64,000 bases of DNA from JAJEFO01 sp965221845 (GCA_965221845.1 OZ244919.1:62001-126000); one strand, 5' to 3'; shown: positions 26,709-36,069, numbered from the stretch's first letter. The notes: generated by a model not told the origin, from the sequence alone. Program-made: numbers and translations.

Positions 26709-28746
26709 CGGAACTTCATTTAGGGTTCAAACGGGAATCCCCAACGATTCAAGGACCCGGAGGCGGATTCCGGGGTTTTGAACCTGTCACTTACATGGCA
26801 ACATCCCTCGGGCGGGGTCGATGTCCAGAAGTTCGAAGGCCCGGCGCTGCGGCTCCGTCGGCGTGGCGAGAAGCGGGAAGGCGTGGTCCGGAGCGCCCGG
26901 CAGCGTCACCTCGTTCAGCGTCAGCGTGCCGAGGTCGGCGAGCAGCGTGCGCAGGCTGTGGACCGGAAGCCCGTCGGGCGTGCGCCTGCGCGCCGCCTTG
27001 GCCCTGGCGCTCTCCGAGACCCTCGCGGGCTCCACCGGCGAGTTCCGCCGCGCCCGCGCCGCCCCGCGGTCGTCGTCCTCGAAGAGGATCGGCGCGAGGC
27101 GGCGGCGCATGTGCCATTCCAGGTGGCAGGCGAGCATGCAGAGGAACACGTGGGCCCGGACATGGTCCTCGGAGTACACGTGCACGGGACGGATCCGCAG
27201 GTCGGTCTTCGCGTTCCGGAACGCGCGCTCCACGCCCGCGAGCGACTTGTAGGCGTCGACCGCCGCCTCCGTCCCCATGGCCTCCGCGCCGAGGCTGGTG
27301 CGGATGACGTAGATCCCGTCGAGCCTGGCCTCGGCCTCGATCCTGCCGGCGTTGCGCGCCCAGTCCATGCCCGCGTCGCGCACCTCGACGTCGAAGTGCT
27401 TCCCGACCCTGCGCCGGTTGGCCTCCCGCCCCAGGGCCCTGAGGGTCCGGTCCCGGTTCGCCGGCCCCGGTTTCCGGCGCGCGGCCGCGGCGGCGATGCC
27501 GGCGAGCGTCTCCTCGGTGGCCCTGAGCAGGTCCTCCCGCTTCCGGCGCCTCTCCCCGCGGAGCCGCGGGTTGAGGCAGACCATGAGCCGCTCGCCGGGA
27601 AAGTCCGGGCCCGTGACCTCCGCCACCGCGTCGGGGACGAGCGCCTCGGGCACGAGCGGGGCGGGCGCGCCGTCCGGGCCCTCCCTGAGCAGCCTGCGGA
27701 TGTCCGCGGTCCTCAGGGCCGATATCCAGTCGAGACCCGCCGGCTCCAGGTCCGCACGGATGCGCGCCGTCGTCAGCATGCCCCTGTCGCCGACCAGCGC
27801 CACCCGTTCGACGCCGAAGCGCCCGCGGACCCTGTCCACCTGGCCTGGGACGGTGGAGGGATCGGACGCGTTGCCCGCGAACACCTCCACGGCCACCGGG
27901 CAGCCGTCCGCTGCGCACAGAAGCCCGTAGGTGACCTGCCGCTTGCCTTTCTTGCCGTCCCTGTTGTGGCCGAACGCCGCGAGCGGGCAGCAGCGCCCCT
28001 CCAGGTAGCTCGACGAGACATCGTACAGGATCAGCGTGTTCCCGCCCCTGAGGTGCCGGTTCGCGAGGCTCCGCTCGATCCAGGGCTGGCGTTTCAGCAG
28101 CCAGTCGAGCATGGAGAGCATCTCGTTGCCGGTGACGGGGCCGAGCCCCAGCAGGGTCCCGAGGCTCGTCGTCGCCGTCTCCGGATCCAGCGCCCTGGCG
28201 GTGGCGAGCTTTGAGGCGGGGTCGACGACCCGCGCCACGACCGCGGCGAGCGCGAGGTCGCGGTTCCGCTCCGCCCTCCGGCCCAGGATCCGCACCAGCC
28301 CGAGCCGCCCCATCGTCCCCGGCGCGGCGGCCACGTGCCCGTGGGGCAGCGAGCGGCGGGTGGCGACGGCCGCGTCCGGCGACGGGAACGTCACCCCGCC
28401 CGCGAGGGCGGCGCGGACGGCGTCGACGAGGGCGGGCGGCATCCTCGACAGGTTGGCGACGGTCCGCCTGCGGATGCGCTTTCCCTCGCGCCAGGCCTCG
28501 CGCAGCAGGATGGCGGGCGGGGAGGAACGGTTGGGGATGACGTCGACGCTGAGGGCCACGGGCCGGATCCTTACATGGCAACACGTTTCAGGCCATCATA
28601 TGGCATGAAAAGGAGATGTCAACACAGAATGCGCGCAGTTACATGGCAACATAAATCCAATGCAAACCCCTGCACTGGCGCGGAAAAGCCCAGCCTTACC
28701 AGAGGTTTGCGCGAAGCGGACGGGAAATTGTCAGGATGAAGTTCCG
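26709..28746 (-). mobile_element. IS1634-family element, complete, with CTTAAG target duplication
   Basis: Terminal repeats CGGAACTTCAT (26709-26719) and ATGAAGTTCCG (28736-28746) bound a 2038-bp element. The palindromic hexamer CTTAAG is repeated at 26703-26708 and 28747-28752. Inside, TTACATGGCAACA occurs three times in the same orientation (26791, 28571, 28639) bracketing the transposase gene. Confidence 0.93.
26787..28559 (-). CDS. IS1634-family transposase, apparently intact
   Basis: This 590-residue DDE transposase has its catalytic regions in LILYDVSSSYLEG, VALVGDRGMLTTARI and VERAFRNAKTDLRIRPVHVYSEDHVRAHVFL. This last stretch is diagnostic for IS1634. A GTG at 28559 begins MALSVDVIPNRSSPPA. 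The gene spans nearly the whole element and has no frameshift, so this copy could be active, unlike the copy at 16106. Its insertion destroys the 3' end of the phosphate cotransporter gene. Confidence 0.94.
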   Translation of the reverse strand: MALSVDVIPNRSSPPAILLREAWREGKRIRRRTVANLSRMPPALVDAVRAALAGGVTFPSPDAAVATRRSLPHGHVAAAPGTMGRLGLVRILGRRAERNRDLALAAVVARVVDPASKLATARALDPETATTSLGTLLGLGPVTGNEMLSMLDWLLKRQPWIERSLANRHLRGGNTLILYDVSSSYLEGRCCPLAAFGHNRDGKKGKRQVTYGLLCAADGCPVAVEVFAGNASDPSTVPGQVDRVRGRFGVERVALVGDRGMLTTARIRADLEPAGLDWISALRTADIRRLLREGPDGAPAPLVPEALVPDAVAEVTGPDFPGERLMVCLNPRLRGERRRKREDLLRATEETLAGIAAAAARRKPGPANRDRTLRALGREANRRRVGKHFDVEVRDAGMDWARNAGRIEAEARLDGIYVIRTSLGAEAMGTEAAVDAYKSLAGVERAFRNAKTDLRIRPVHVYSEDHVRAHVFLCMLACHLEWHMRRRLAPILFEDDDRGAARARRNSPVEPARVSESARAKAARRRTPDGLPVHSLRTLLADLGTLTLNEVTLPGAPDHAFPLLATPTEPQRRAFELLDIDPARGMLPCK

Positions 28747-28839
28747 CTTAAGATGGTCAACACCTCGTTCGCGATGATCGCCTATCCTCTCTTGGAGAAG
28801 CAGGGCGCGCTGCTCGAAAGCCGTCTTGCAGGCACTTGA

Positions 28840-29333
28840 CACGACACGGACCGGCGGGCGCACCAGCGACTGGTGCCATCTGTCGAGGTATCTGTTTCAA
28901 CTGTCCCAACGTTGGTGAGTCAGCTTGAATTTCAGGCGTTCCTGATGCGACCGACTGCAGCGAAACCGACATCGCAACGGCACGGTCACGCCACAACCCT
29001 GCCCCTCGCGCGGGCGCCTGTGGCGCAGTCAGGAAGCGACTGCCACCCCGCAAATGTCGGGGCCCGCTCGACGGACATCCCGAACGGACCTCGCGTCGCG
29101 CAGGCGACGCGGGGCGCAGCCCAACCTTGCTGGCGATTGCGATTCGCAGATGGGCATGATGCGTTGCGGCACCATGCAGCAAAGGCTGACCGACTTCCTC
29201 GACTGGCAGGCGAATCAGGCTCTCGCCGCATGAGCAACCAGTCTGGGCTGCACCCAATGACGCGAAACGGCTGGAACCGCGCGGCGGGCCGTTGTAGGAT
29301 GAGCCGGACGGAGACGGAGAGGGGACCGGACCC
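28840..29333. other. ISKra4 right-end relic and short palindrome; no gene
   Basis: Bases 29190-29255 match the 3' end of the ISKra4 relic at 2815-2880 (last codons, stop and the terminal TCTGGGCTGCACCC). A perfect hairpin GCACCAG-CGA-CTGGTGC lies at 28860-28876, 21 bases after the cotransporter stop, and may be its terminator stem. The rest is unrecognised. Confidence 0.7.
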
Positions 29334-29879
29334 ATGGCCGAGGCCGCCTTCAACATGATCGCCGAGACCCAGCGCCTGCGCGACGCGGGACTCCCGCAGC
29401 AGCAGGCCGAGGCCGTCACCCTGGCGATCCACGCCGGCGTCACCGGAGGCGTCGCGACGAAGACGGACGTCGAGGCGCTCAGGGGCGACGTCAGCAAGGA
29501 AATGGAGGCGCTCAGGGGCGACGTCAGCAAGGAAATGGAGGCGCTCAGGGGCGACGTCAGCAAGGAAATGGAGGCGCTCAGGGGCGACGTCAGCAAGGAA
29601 ATGGAGGCGCTCAGGGGCGACGTCAGCAAGGAAATGGAGGCGCTCAGGGGCGACGTCAGCAAGGAAATGGAGGCGCTCAGGGGCGACGTCAGCAAGGAAA
29701 TGGAGGCGCTCAGGGGCGACGTCAAGAGGGACATCGAGGCGCTCAGGGGCGACGTCAAGAGGCTGGACACCAGGATCGACGCGCAGTCCGACAGGATCAC
29801 CCTTCGGCTGGGGGTCGTGATCGCGGGCGCCGCCGCCGCGCTTTTCGCCGCGCTGAGATACCTGCCGCCGCCAGGCTGA
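29334..29879 (+). CDS. Coiled-coil membrane protein with perfect 11-residue repeats (DUF1640-like)
   Basis: This 181-residue protein begins with a short conserved-looking head (FNMIAETQRLRDAGLPQQQAEAV ... VATKTDVEALR) of the type seen in DUF1640/CCDC90-like proteins. From residue 47 come seven identical EALRGDVSKEM units and two variants. A C-terminal membrane segment LGVVIAGAAAALFAAL and a short tail complete it. Eleven-residue (hendecad) repeats form a straight coiled coil, so the protein is probably a membrane-anchored rod, perhaps oligomeric. Function is unknown. It stands alone, with an IS relic upstream and lon convergent downstream. Confidence 0.8.
   Translation: MAEAAFNMIAETQRLRDAGLPQQQAEAVTLAIHAGVTGGVATKTDVEALRGDVSKEMEALRGDVSKEMEALRGDVSKEMEALRGDVSKEMEALRGDVSKEMEALRGDVSKEMEALRGDVSKEMEALRGDVKRDIEALRGDVKRLDTRIDAQSDRITLRLGVVIAGAAAALFAALRYLPPPG
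29472..29762 (+). repeat. 33-bp tandem repeat inside the coiled-coil gene
   Basis: Seven copies of a 33-base unit beginning GAGGCGCTCAGGGGCGACGT appear identical at the nucleotide level (29472-29702). They are followed by two copies altered in the second half. Because the period is a multiple of three, slippage changes protein length without a frameshift. Confidence 0.93.
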
Positions 29880-30416
29880 CGTCCCCGCACCACCGCGTTT
29901 GCACTCAGGAACAGGCCCTGGCCACCCTCGCGGTACCGGCGATCGCGCATGTGGATTGCACATTGTTGAACGGCACGACAGGCCCAAGCACCTGCCCGGC
30001 AGGGCAGTCTGAAATGAGTGCGCCCATGGCTCTGGGTTTTCGGGCTGAGCACTTGAAGAACAAGGTCCGTGCAAGCATGTCAGCGATGACGCATGGGCTT
30101 GCCAAGAATCTGTGTCAGGGTCCCGACAAAGATTGCTTCAGGCCAGCTGGTGCAGCTGCGGCGGGTGAGAGGCCCGCAGGAAGGAAAGGCCGGTCACGGT
30201 TTCATTCCAAATGCCTATGCCCGTCGGGGGGATCTCTGAACAGAAGGCCGGGACCTGCTGATGGCTGATCGGGACCGCTTCGCTCGTCTGGTCGACGGCC
30301 ATGGCCCGGGATCACGATCCGCGCGGCCGCCGGGGTCCCCATTGCATTGCATTGCATGCAAGCCCGCTGACCGACGACGGGGAGGCAGTGCCGCGTCGAC
30401 GCGGAGAACAGACGTC
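29880..30416. other. Intergenic, no recognisable gene
   Basis: No coding sequence is recognised. A (CATTG)3 run lies at 30341-30355. A perfect 14-base palindrome CCGCGTCGACGCGG (30391-30404) is 12 bases past the lon stop codon and may be part of its transcript end. Confidence 0.5.
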
Positions 30417-32828
30417 TCAGTGGGTCATCACCCCCTTGTCGGCCGACCCGTCCGCCGACTTGCGTTCTGCCAGCGCGGCATATTCTGCCTCTTCGTCCCA
30501 GTCGATGGGCTCCGGCTGCGCGACAAGCGCGTGATTCAGGACTTCAGGCACCGTGGAGACGGGGATTATGTCCAATCCGTCCTTCACGTTGTCGGGGATC
30601 TCCGGCAGGTCCTTCGCGTTCTCTTCCGGTATCAGGACCGTAGACACGCCGCCGCGAAGGGCAGCCAGCAGCTTCTCCTTGAGGCCGCCAATGGCCAGGA
30701 CATTGCCGCGCAGCGTGATTTCGCCGGTCATTGCAATGTCCTTCCGGACCGGGATCTGCGTGAGCACCGAAACGATCGACGTGACCATGGCTGTGCCAGC
30801 CGACGGACCGTCCTTCGGCGTCGCGCCTTCCGGCACATGGACGTGAATGTCCAATGCATCGAAACGGGTCGGCCGCACGCCGATGGACGGCGCGATCGAC
30901 CGCGCGAAGCTCGAAGCCGCGTCGATGGACTCCTTCATCACTTCGCCCAGCTTCCCGGTTGTCTTCATTCGTCCCTTTCCAGGAAGCGACAGGGCCTCGA
31001 CCGACAGGAGGTCGCCTCCGGTCTGGGTCCATGCGAGACCCGTCGCGGCCCCCACCTGATCGGACTTTTCGGCGAGCCCGTAGCGGAATTTCCTGACGCC
31101 CAGGAAGTCCTCCAGCCTCTCCGGAGTGACCACGACCTTCTCGTCTTCCTTCTTCACGATCCGGGTGACGGCCTTGCGTGCAAGCTTCGCGATCTCGCGT
31201 TCGAGACTGCGGACGCCGGCCTCGCGCGTGTACGTGCGTATGATCTCGGTCAGGGCCTCTTCGGGCAGCTCGAATTCGGATGGCTTCAGCCCGTGGTCCC
31301 TTGTCTGCTTTTCGAGAAGGTGCTGCTTCGCGATCTCGCGCTTTTCGTCTTCCGTGTAGCCTGCAAGCGGAATGATCTCCATCCTGTCCAGGAGAGGGCT
31401 CGGCATGTTGTAGGTGTTTCCGGTCGTCAGGAACATGACGTTCGAGAGATCGTACTCGACCTCGACGTAGTGATCCGTGAACGTTGCGTTCTGCTCCGGA
31501 TCCAGGACTTCCAGCATGGCGGACGCGGGGTCCCCCCGGAAGTCGTGGCCCATCTTGTCGATTTCGTCGAGCAGGATGAGCGGATTGACGGTCTTGGCCT
31601 TCTTCATGCCCTGAATGATCTTGCCGGGCATCGAGCCTATGTAGGTGCGCCTGTGCCCGCGGATTTCCGACTCGTCGCGCACGCCGCCCAGGCTGATTCG
31701 AATGAATTCGCGCCCCGTCGCTCTCGCCACTGACTTGCCGAGCGAGGTCTTTCCGACGCCCGGCGGCCCGACGAGACACAGGATCGGCCCTTTCAGCTTC
31801 CTGGAGCGCTGCTGGACCGCGAGATACTCTACGATTCGCTCCTTCACCTTTTCCAGCCCGTAGTGGTCCCTGTCGAGAATCTCCTGCGCGCGGCCCAGAT
31901 CCTTCTTGACGCGGGACTTCACGCCCCATGGAATCGTCAGCATCCAGTCAAGGTAGTTGCGGACCACGGTCGCCTCGGCGCTCATGGGCGGCATTGACCT
32001 GAGCTTCTTCAGCTCGCTCAGGGACTTTTCGCGGGCTTCCTTGGAGAGTTTCGTGCCGGCGATCCTTTCCTCGATCTCGGTGATCTCGTTCGAGCCGTCC
32101 TCGCCGTCGCCAAGCTCCTTCTGAATGGCCTTCATCTGCTCGTTCAGGTAGTATTCCTTCTGGGTCCGCTCCATCTGGGACTTGACGCGGGTCTTGATCT
32201 TCTTCTCGACCTTCAGCACCTCCATCTCGCCCTGGATGAGGCCGTAGACCGCCTCGAGCCTTTCCGAGACGGAGAGCGTTTCCAGAAGCGCCTGCCTCTT
32301 CTCGACCTCTACGCCGAGGTGGCCTGAGACGAGATCGGCCAGCTTCGACGCGTCCTTGCTTTCCGAGACCTGGTACATCGCCTCTTCGGGGACGTTCTTC
32401 CTGACCTTCACGTAGCGCTCGAACTCCTTCGCGACCGAACCGACCAGCGCCTTGACGGCGGCCGCGTCGCCAGGCTCGTCCTCCAGCGCCTCGGCGCGCG
32501 CCTCGAAGTGGCTTTCGTTGTCCAGGTATTCGAGGATGCGCACGCGGCTTCGCCCTTCCACCAGCACCTTGACGGTGCCGTCCGGCAGCTTCAGGAGCTG
32601 CAGGACATTGGCAAGCACGCCGACTTCGTAGATGCCGTCAGTCGCCGGATCGTCGCTGGACGGATCAATCTGGCTCAGGAGCAGGATCTGCTTGTCTTCC
32701 CGCATGACCTCGTCCAGTGCGCGCACCGACTTCTCGCGGCCGACGAACAGCGGGACGATCATGTGCGGAAACACGACGATGTCCCGGAGAGGAAGCACCG
32801 GGAAGGGCGTTGGCAATGGCCTGGTCAT
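30417..32828 (-). CDS. lon: ATP-dependent Lon protease
   Basis: Lon degrades misfolded and short-lived regulatory proteins in the cytoplasm. The 803-residue protein has the N-terminal LON substrate-binding domain (from FPVLPLRDIVVFPHMIVPLFVGR), a coiled-coil linker, and an AAA+ module with Walker A GPPGVGKTS (about residue 355) and Walker B LILLDEIDKMG. The C-terminal protease domain has the catalytic serine in PKDGPSAGTAMVTS (about residue 680), and its length matches the LonA family. It lies downstream of, and on the same strand as, the Bax-inhibitor-like gene but is separated from it by a strong hairpin. No clear heat-shock promoter was found by eye. Confidence 0.98.
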   Translation of the reverse strand: MTRPLPTPFPVLPLRDIVVFPHMIVPLFVGREKSVRALDEVMREDKQILLLSQIDPSSDDPATDGIYEVGVLANVLQLLKLPDGTVKVLVEGRSRVRILEYLDNESHFEARAEALEDEPGDAAAVKALVGSVAKEFERYVKVRKNVPEEAMYQVSESKDASKLADLVSGHLGVEVEKRQALLETLSVSERLEAVYGLIQGEMEVLKVEKKIKTRVKSQMERTQKEYYLNEQMKAIQKELGDGEDGSNEITEIEERIAGTKLSKEAREKSLSELKKLRSMPPMSAEATVVRNYLDWMLTIPWGVKSRVKKDLGRAQEILDRDHYGLEKVKERIVEYLAVQQRSRKLKGPILCLVGPPGVGKTSLGKSVARATGREFIRISLGGVRDESEIRGHRRTYIGSMPGKIIQGMKKAKTVNPLILLDEIDKMGHDFRGDPASAMLEVLDPEQNATFTDHYVEVEYDLSNVMFLTTGNTYNMPSPLLDRMEIIPLAGYTEDEKREIAKQHLLEKQTRDHGLKPSEFELPEEALTEIIRTYTREAGVRSLEREIAKLARKAVTRIVKKEDEKVVVTPERLEDFLGVRKFRYGLAEKSDQVGAATGLAWTQTGGDLLSVEALSLPGKGRMKTTGKLGEVMKESIDAASSFARSIAPSIGVRPTRFDALDIHVHVPEGATPKDGPSAGTAMVTSIVSVLTQIPVRKDIAMTGEITLRGNVLAIGGLKEKLLAALRGGVSTVLIPEENAKDLPEIPDNVKDGLDIIPVSTVPEVLNHALVAQPEPIDWDEEAEYAALAERKSADGSADKGVMTH

Positions 32829-33044
32829 GAAGCTGTCCCGCGTTTCAGGAAGTTACGGTCGCGACGGCGGCAGTCCGGCCCTTCCGCCGGTTTCGATTTC
32901 CATGCGCGGTTGCGGGCCGGGCGGCCTCCAGCCTCCGCCTCGGAGCGCAGCGTGCCCTTCACGGCCGCCCGAGGCGAGCGCCCTGGCCGGACATGCCGCG
33001 GCCATGAGGGGCGCATGCATCCGCCATCCCCGCGGCCGCAAGGG

Positions 33045-33071
33045 CATGGGCCGGCGCAGGACCGGCCCATG
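33045..33071 (-). terminator. Strong hairpin between Bax-inhibitor gene and lon
   Basis: CATGGGCCGG (33045-33054) pairs perfectly with CCGGCCCATG (33062-33071) across a 7-base loop, 20 bases after the stop codon at 33092. There is no clear T-tract, so it may be an mRNA-end stabiliser rather than a strict intrinsic terminator. Confidence 0.55.
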
Positions 33072-33091
33072 TCAGCACGCTCCGGCCGCGG

Positions 33092-33832
33092 CTATTCGCG
33101 GTTGCCCATGAACTGCAGCAGGAACATGAAGAGGTTGATGAAGTCGAGATAGAGGCTGAGCGCCCCCATGATTGCCGACTTCTCGAGCCACTCCTGATCC
33201 ATGTCGTGGGCATGGGCGAGATATTCCGTCTTGATCCTCTGGGTGTCATACGCGGTGAGGCCGGCGAAGATCAGGACGCCGATCGCCGAGATGGCGAATG
33301 CCAGTGCGCTCGACGCCACGAAGAGGTTGATCACCATCGCGATGATCAAGCCGATCAGGCCCATCATGAGGAACGACCCGAGACCCGAAAGATCGCGCTT
33401 CGTCGTGTAGCCCCAGAGGCTGAGGGCGGCAAAGCCGGCCGATGTCGCGACGAAGGTCTGGGCGATCGATATGCCGGTGAAGACGGCGAATATCCACGAG
33501 ATCGAGAGGCCCATGGCCGCGGCGAACACGTAGAAGAAGGTCTGCGCGGCGGCTGCCGAAATCCGGTTGATCATGCCGCCGAAGAGAAAGACCATTCCCA
33601 GCGGCAGGAACATCGCGACCCAGCCCAGGATGTTCGGGCTGCCGGTCACCGGGTCGCGGAAGATCGCCGAGAGCGCATCGCTCGTGCCGACGGCCCAGGC
33701 GACGGCCGCGGTGACAAGCATGCCTGCGGACATGATGCCGTAGACCTTGTTCATGTGCGTGCGCAGGCCCTCGTGGATCTCGGCCGTCTGCGCCTGCGCC
33801 GTTGTCGCATGGATGGTGCGGTAGCTGTCCAT
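33092..33832 (-). CDS. Bax inhibitor-1 family membrane protein (YccA/YbhL type)
   Basis: This 246-residue inner-membrane protein has about seven hydrophobic segments and the family's C-terminal signature, AGLTAYDTQRIKTEY followed by MGALSLYLDFINLFMFLLQFMG. BI-1 proteins of bacteria are thought to form pH-sensitive calcium leak channels or to modulate membrane proteases such as FtsH. The gene has a good ribosome-binding site (GGAAGGAG) and begins with MDSYRTIHATTAQAQTAEIHEGLRTHMNKVY, typical of alphaproteobacterial members. Confidence 0.92.
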   Translation of the reverse strand: MDSYRTIHATTAQAQTAEIHEGLRTHMNKVYGIMSAGMLVTAAVAWAVGTSDALSAIFRDPVTGSPNILGWVAMFLPLGMVFLFGGMINRISAAAAQTFFYVFAAAMGLSISWIFAVFTGISIAQTFVATSAGFAALSLWGYTTKRDLSGLGSFLMMGLIGLIIAMVINLFVASSALAFAISAIGVLIFAGLTAYDTQRIKTEYLAHAHDMDQEWLEKSAIMGALSLYLDFINLFMFLLQFMGNRE

Positions 33833-34487
33833 CAGATAGTGCTCCTTCCTGTCTCAAACTGCCGCAGTGCGGCGTTCACGGGACAATATGGCGAAATCGG
33901 CACGGATTTCAACCTTCAGGTGGCATGAGTCCGTGATTCTCTGCGCCGTGCCGCCATGTCGCCGCGGCGTCCGGCCGCCTCGTGGCCGGGCCAGGCCGGA
34001 CAAGGAGGCGCGGGGCCGTCGGTCAGTTCGGGCGCAAGCCGGTCGCCGGGCCCGCCGCCGACGCCGGGATCCAGCACGCCGCGCGGCCGCATCCGGGCTT
34101 GCGCGAGGCCTCAGTCTCAATGCCGGCACGGGCGGAAGAGTCGCGCGACGCACGGGAATCCCGGCGATTCATGCCGTCGTGAGGCTCGGCATGCCGAAAG
34201 GCGGCGCCTGCCTCGGGTTCCGAGGCGAACCGCCGCTGGCTGCAGCGCCCGCGACGTCGGATGCCAGGGCGGAAACCACCGTTTCGGGCATTGCGGTGCA
34301 TCGCCGCGAACGGCACCGATGCGGGCAGGCGCGGCGGTGGCGTGATGCGCGAACGCGGCGGAACCTTGCGCATTGCGCCGGACGGGAATGACCGGCCGTC
34401 CGGGGCGGACGCTCTTGCGGCGACGCGGAGCTTGACGGCACGGATGCCGCGGCATACGCCGCATCGGCGTGCGTTCAGGGAGGGTCA
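33833..34487. other. Intergenic region without a recognisable gene
   Basis: The 655 bases between two divergent genes contain only low-complexity, arginine- and proline-rich translations on both strands. I saw no motif, repeat or RNA gene. It should hold promoters for both flanking genes, but none is clear. Confidence 0.5.
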
Positions 34488-35294
34488 ATGCCGGACGGCG
34501 ACAGCACAAGCGCCGGACTGTGGTTTGTTGCCGAGCGCCTGGCGGATGCCGCGCGCGAGGAGACCCTGCGCCACTTCCGTGCACGCAATCTGGTTGCCGA
34601 GAGCAAGAGCGAGCCTTTCGACCCGGTCACGGTCGCCGACAGGAATGCGGAGGCCTTGATGCGCACGGCGCTCGAGGAGCTTCGGCCCGAGGACGGCATA
34701 CTGGGCGAGGAGTTCGGGCCGAAGCGCGGCACAAGCGGCCTGACCTGGGTCCTTGACCCGGTTGACGGCACGCGGGGGTTCATAAGCGGAACGCCGACAT
34801 GGGGCGTGCTGATCGCGCTTTCGGACGACAGCGGGCCGCTTCTCGGCCTGATTGACCAGCCGTATGTCGGCGAGCGGTTCATGGGAGGCCGGGGCAGGGC
34901 GATCCTTGAGGGGCCGCATGGAAGCCGACCGCTGGGCGCAAGCGGAACGACGTCACTCGCCGCGGCCAAGCTGTTCACGACATTTCCAGAGGTCGGCACC
35001 TCCCTGGAGGCGGCGGCGTTTCGACGCGTGGCCGATGAAGTCCGGCTTACCCGCTATGGCTGCGACTGCTACGCCTATGCGCTTCTCGCGGCCGGCCATG
35101 TCGATCTCGTGATCGAGGCCGGGCTGGAGGCCTACGACATCCATGCGCCCATCGCCGTGGTTGAAGCGGCGGGGGGCATCGTCACCGACTGGGAGGGAAG
35201 GCCGGCCCATGGCGGCGGCAGGGTCCTGGCGGCGGCCACGCGCGAATTGCACGAATCCGCGATGGAGCTGCTTGGCCCGTCACCGCAGATGTGA
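34488..35294 (+). CDS. hisN: Histidinol-phosphatase of the inositol monophosphatase family
   Basis: HisN-type enzymes remove phosphate from histidinol phosphate in histidine biosynthesis, using magnesium. The 268-residue protein has the metal-binding motifs GEEFG (near residue 72) and DPVDGTRGFISGTPTWG (near 86-102), plus the C-terminal GLEAYDIHAPIAVVEAAGGIVTDWEG. The extended DPVDGTRxFISG form separates histidinol-phosphatases from plain inositol monophosphatases, which is why I prefer this call. A strong ribosome-binding site (GGGAGGG) precedes the ATG. hisF and hisE are 5 kb downstream, but not in one operon. A related inositol- or PAP-phosphatase activity cannot be excluded. Confidence 0.85.
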   Translation: MPDGDSTSAGLWFVAERLADAAREETLRHFRARNLVAESKSEPFDPVTVADRNAEALMRTALEELRPEDGILGEEFGPKRGTSGLTWVLDPVDGTRGFISGTPTWGVLIALSDDSGPLLGLIDQPYVGERFMGGRGRAILEGPHGSRPLGASGTTSLAAAKLFTTFPEVGTSLEAAAFRRVADEVRLTRYGCDCYAYALLAAGHVDLVIEAGLEAYDIHAPIAVVEAAGGIVTDWEGRPAHGGGRVLAAATRELHESAMELLGPSPQM

Positions 35295-35475
35295 GCGGCG
35301 CAGTCCGAGCCTCGCGCAAAGCGTGACGCGGAGAGCGTGCCTTCCAGCCGGGCGGACCGGCCTGCGCTGCAGCCGCGGCAGACGGGACCTGTCCGTCACG
35401 ATGGAACGCGCGATGGCCACGGAATGCCGGAAGGCGGCGTGATGGCGGCGCCTGCCTGCCTGCGGGCCCCTCTTC

Positions 35476-36069
35476 TCAGCCTTGAGGCGCGATGGCCGCC
35501 AGCGCCACGACTGCAAGCATCGCTGCCGCCATGCCAATGTTGATGCCCCGCTGCCACCCCCGGGGCAGGCTCATTCGGCGAAGCGTGACTCCTGCGAACA
35601 GCCATGCCAGATGAATTGCGATCCACAGCACGTTGAGAACGAACATCTTTGTTCCAATCTCCAGAACCGGGTGCTCGGCCATGAAGGCGAACCCCGAAAA
35701 CAGTGCCGTGTTCACTGCATAGGCTTTCGGATTGACCGCCTGAAGCAGGATTCCGCCGCGGATCCCGGGAGGCTTCGGCTGTTCGATGAACGCGACCCTC
35801 GTTCCGGCAAGGGCGATCCGGAAGGCCAGCCAGATCAGGCATGCAGCGGAAGCCGCGCTCAGGACCGCCCGGATCCCGGGCTCGGCAAGCACCAGTGCGG
35901 CCAGCCCGCTGATCACGGCAAGGCAGACGAGGTTGGTGCCGACGAGCAGCCCCGCAAGATACCGGATGCCGTGCGCATATCCGAACGCCGACCCGACGCC
36001 CGCAAGGGACAGGACGCCGGGACCCGGCGTGGCGATCAGGAGAAAGACGGCCAGAACGAAACCTGCCAT
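35476..36069 (-). CDS. LysE/RhtB-family amino-acid exporter
   Basis: This 197-residue inner-membrane protein has about six hydrophobic segments and the LysE-family hallmarks. TPGPGVLSLAGVGSAFGYAHGIRYLAGLLVG lies near the N-terminus and GGILLQAVNPKAYAV in the middle. Such proteins export amino acids or homoserine lactone-like compounds by proton antiport. The substrate is not predictable. It follows the diheme cytochrome gene on the same strand after 84 bases. Confidence 0.92.
   Translation of the reverse strand: MAGFVLAVFLLIATPGPGVLSLAGVGSAFGYAHGIRYLAGLLVGTNLVCLAVISGLAALVLAEPGIRAVLSAASAACLIWLAFRIALAGTRVAFIEQPKPPGIRGGILLQAVNPKAYAVNTALFSGFAFMAEHPVLEIGTKMFVLNVLWIAIHLAWLFAGVTLRRMSLPRGWQRGINIGMAAAMLAVVALAAIAPQG

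Larger units (their letters stand above)
25142..28839 (+). pseudogene. Na+/phosphate cotransporter with PhoU-like tail, broken by a frameshift and by IS1634
   Basis: The intact gene would encode a Na/Pi-cotransporter II-type membrane protein (NptA/YjbB group) of about 560 residues. The first part has the signature FTQSSTAVAV and its inverted-repeat partner VHSSVAAVLL among eight or so membrane segments. A frameshift near 26345-26355 ends this frame at 26365. The next frame (RRAFDLSGVAVNLEAAADTIVRKM) continues the C-terminal PhoU-like helical domain to ALK at 26708. There an IS1634 is inserted, and the last codons resume at 28753 (MVNTSFAMIAYPLLEKQG) with the stop at 28839. Removing the IS and one CTTAAG restores the frame exactly. 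A TTG start at 25142 is the likeliest. Confidence 0.88.

Noticed and set aside
26791..28652. Three TTACATGGCAACA copies considered as the ends or target duplication of the IS1634 element
   Set aside because: The outer CGGAACTTCAT inverted repeats with flanking CTTAAG give a better boundary that exactly restores the interrupted host gene. The three direct repeats are internal.
29472..29762. Regular 33-bp repeats considered as a CRISPR-like array
   Set aside because: The repeats are contiguous with no spacers and keep an open coding frame for a coiled coil.
34117..34584. Minus-strand frames upstream of the HisN-like gene
   Set aside because: They are proline- and arginine-rich with no motif, and they overlap the start of a well-supported gene.
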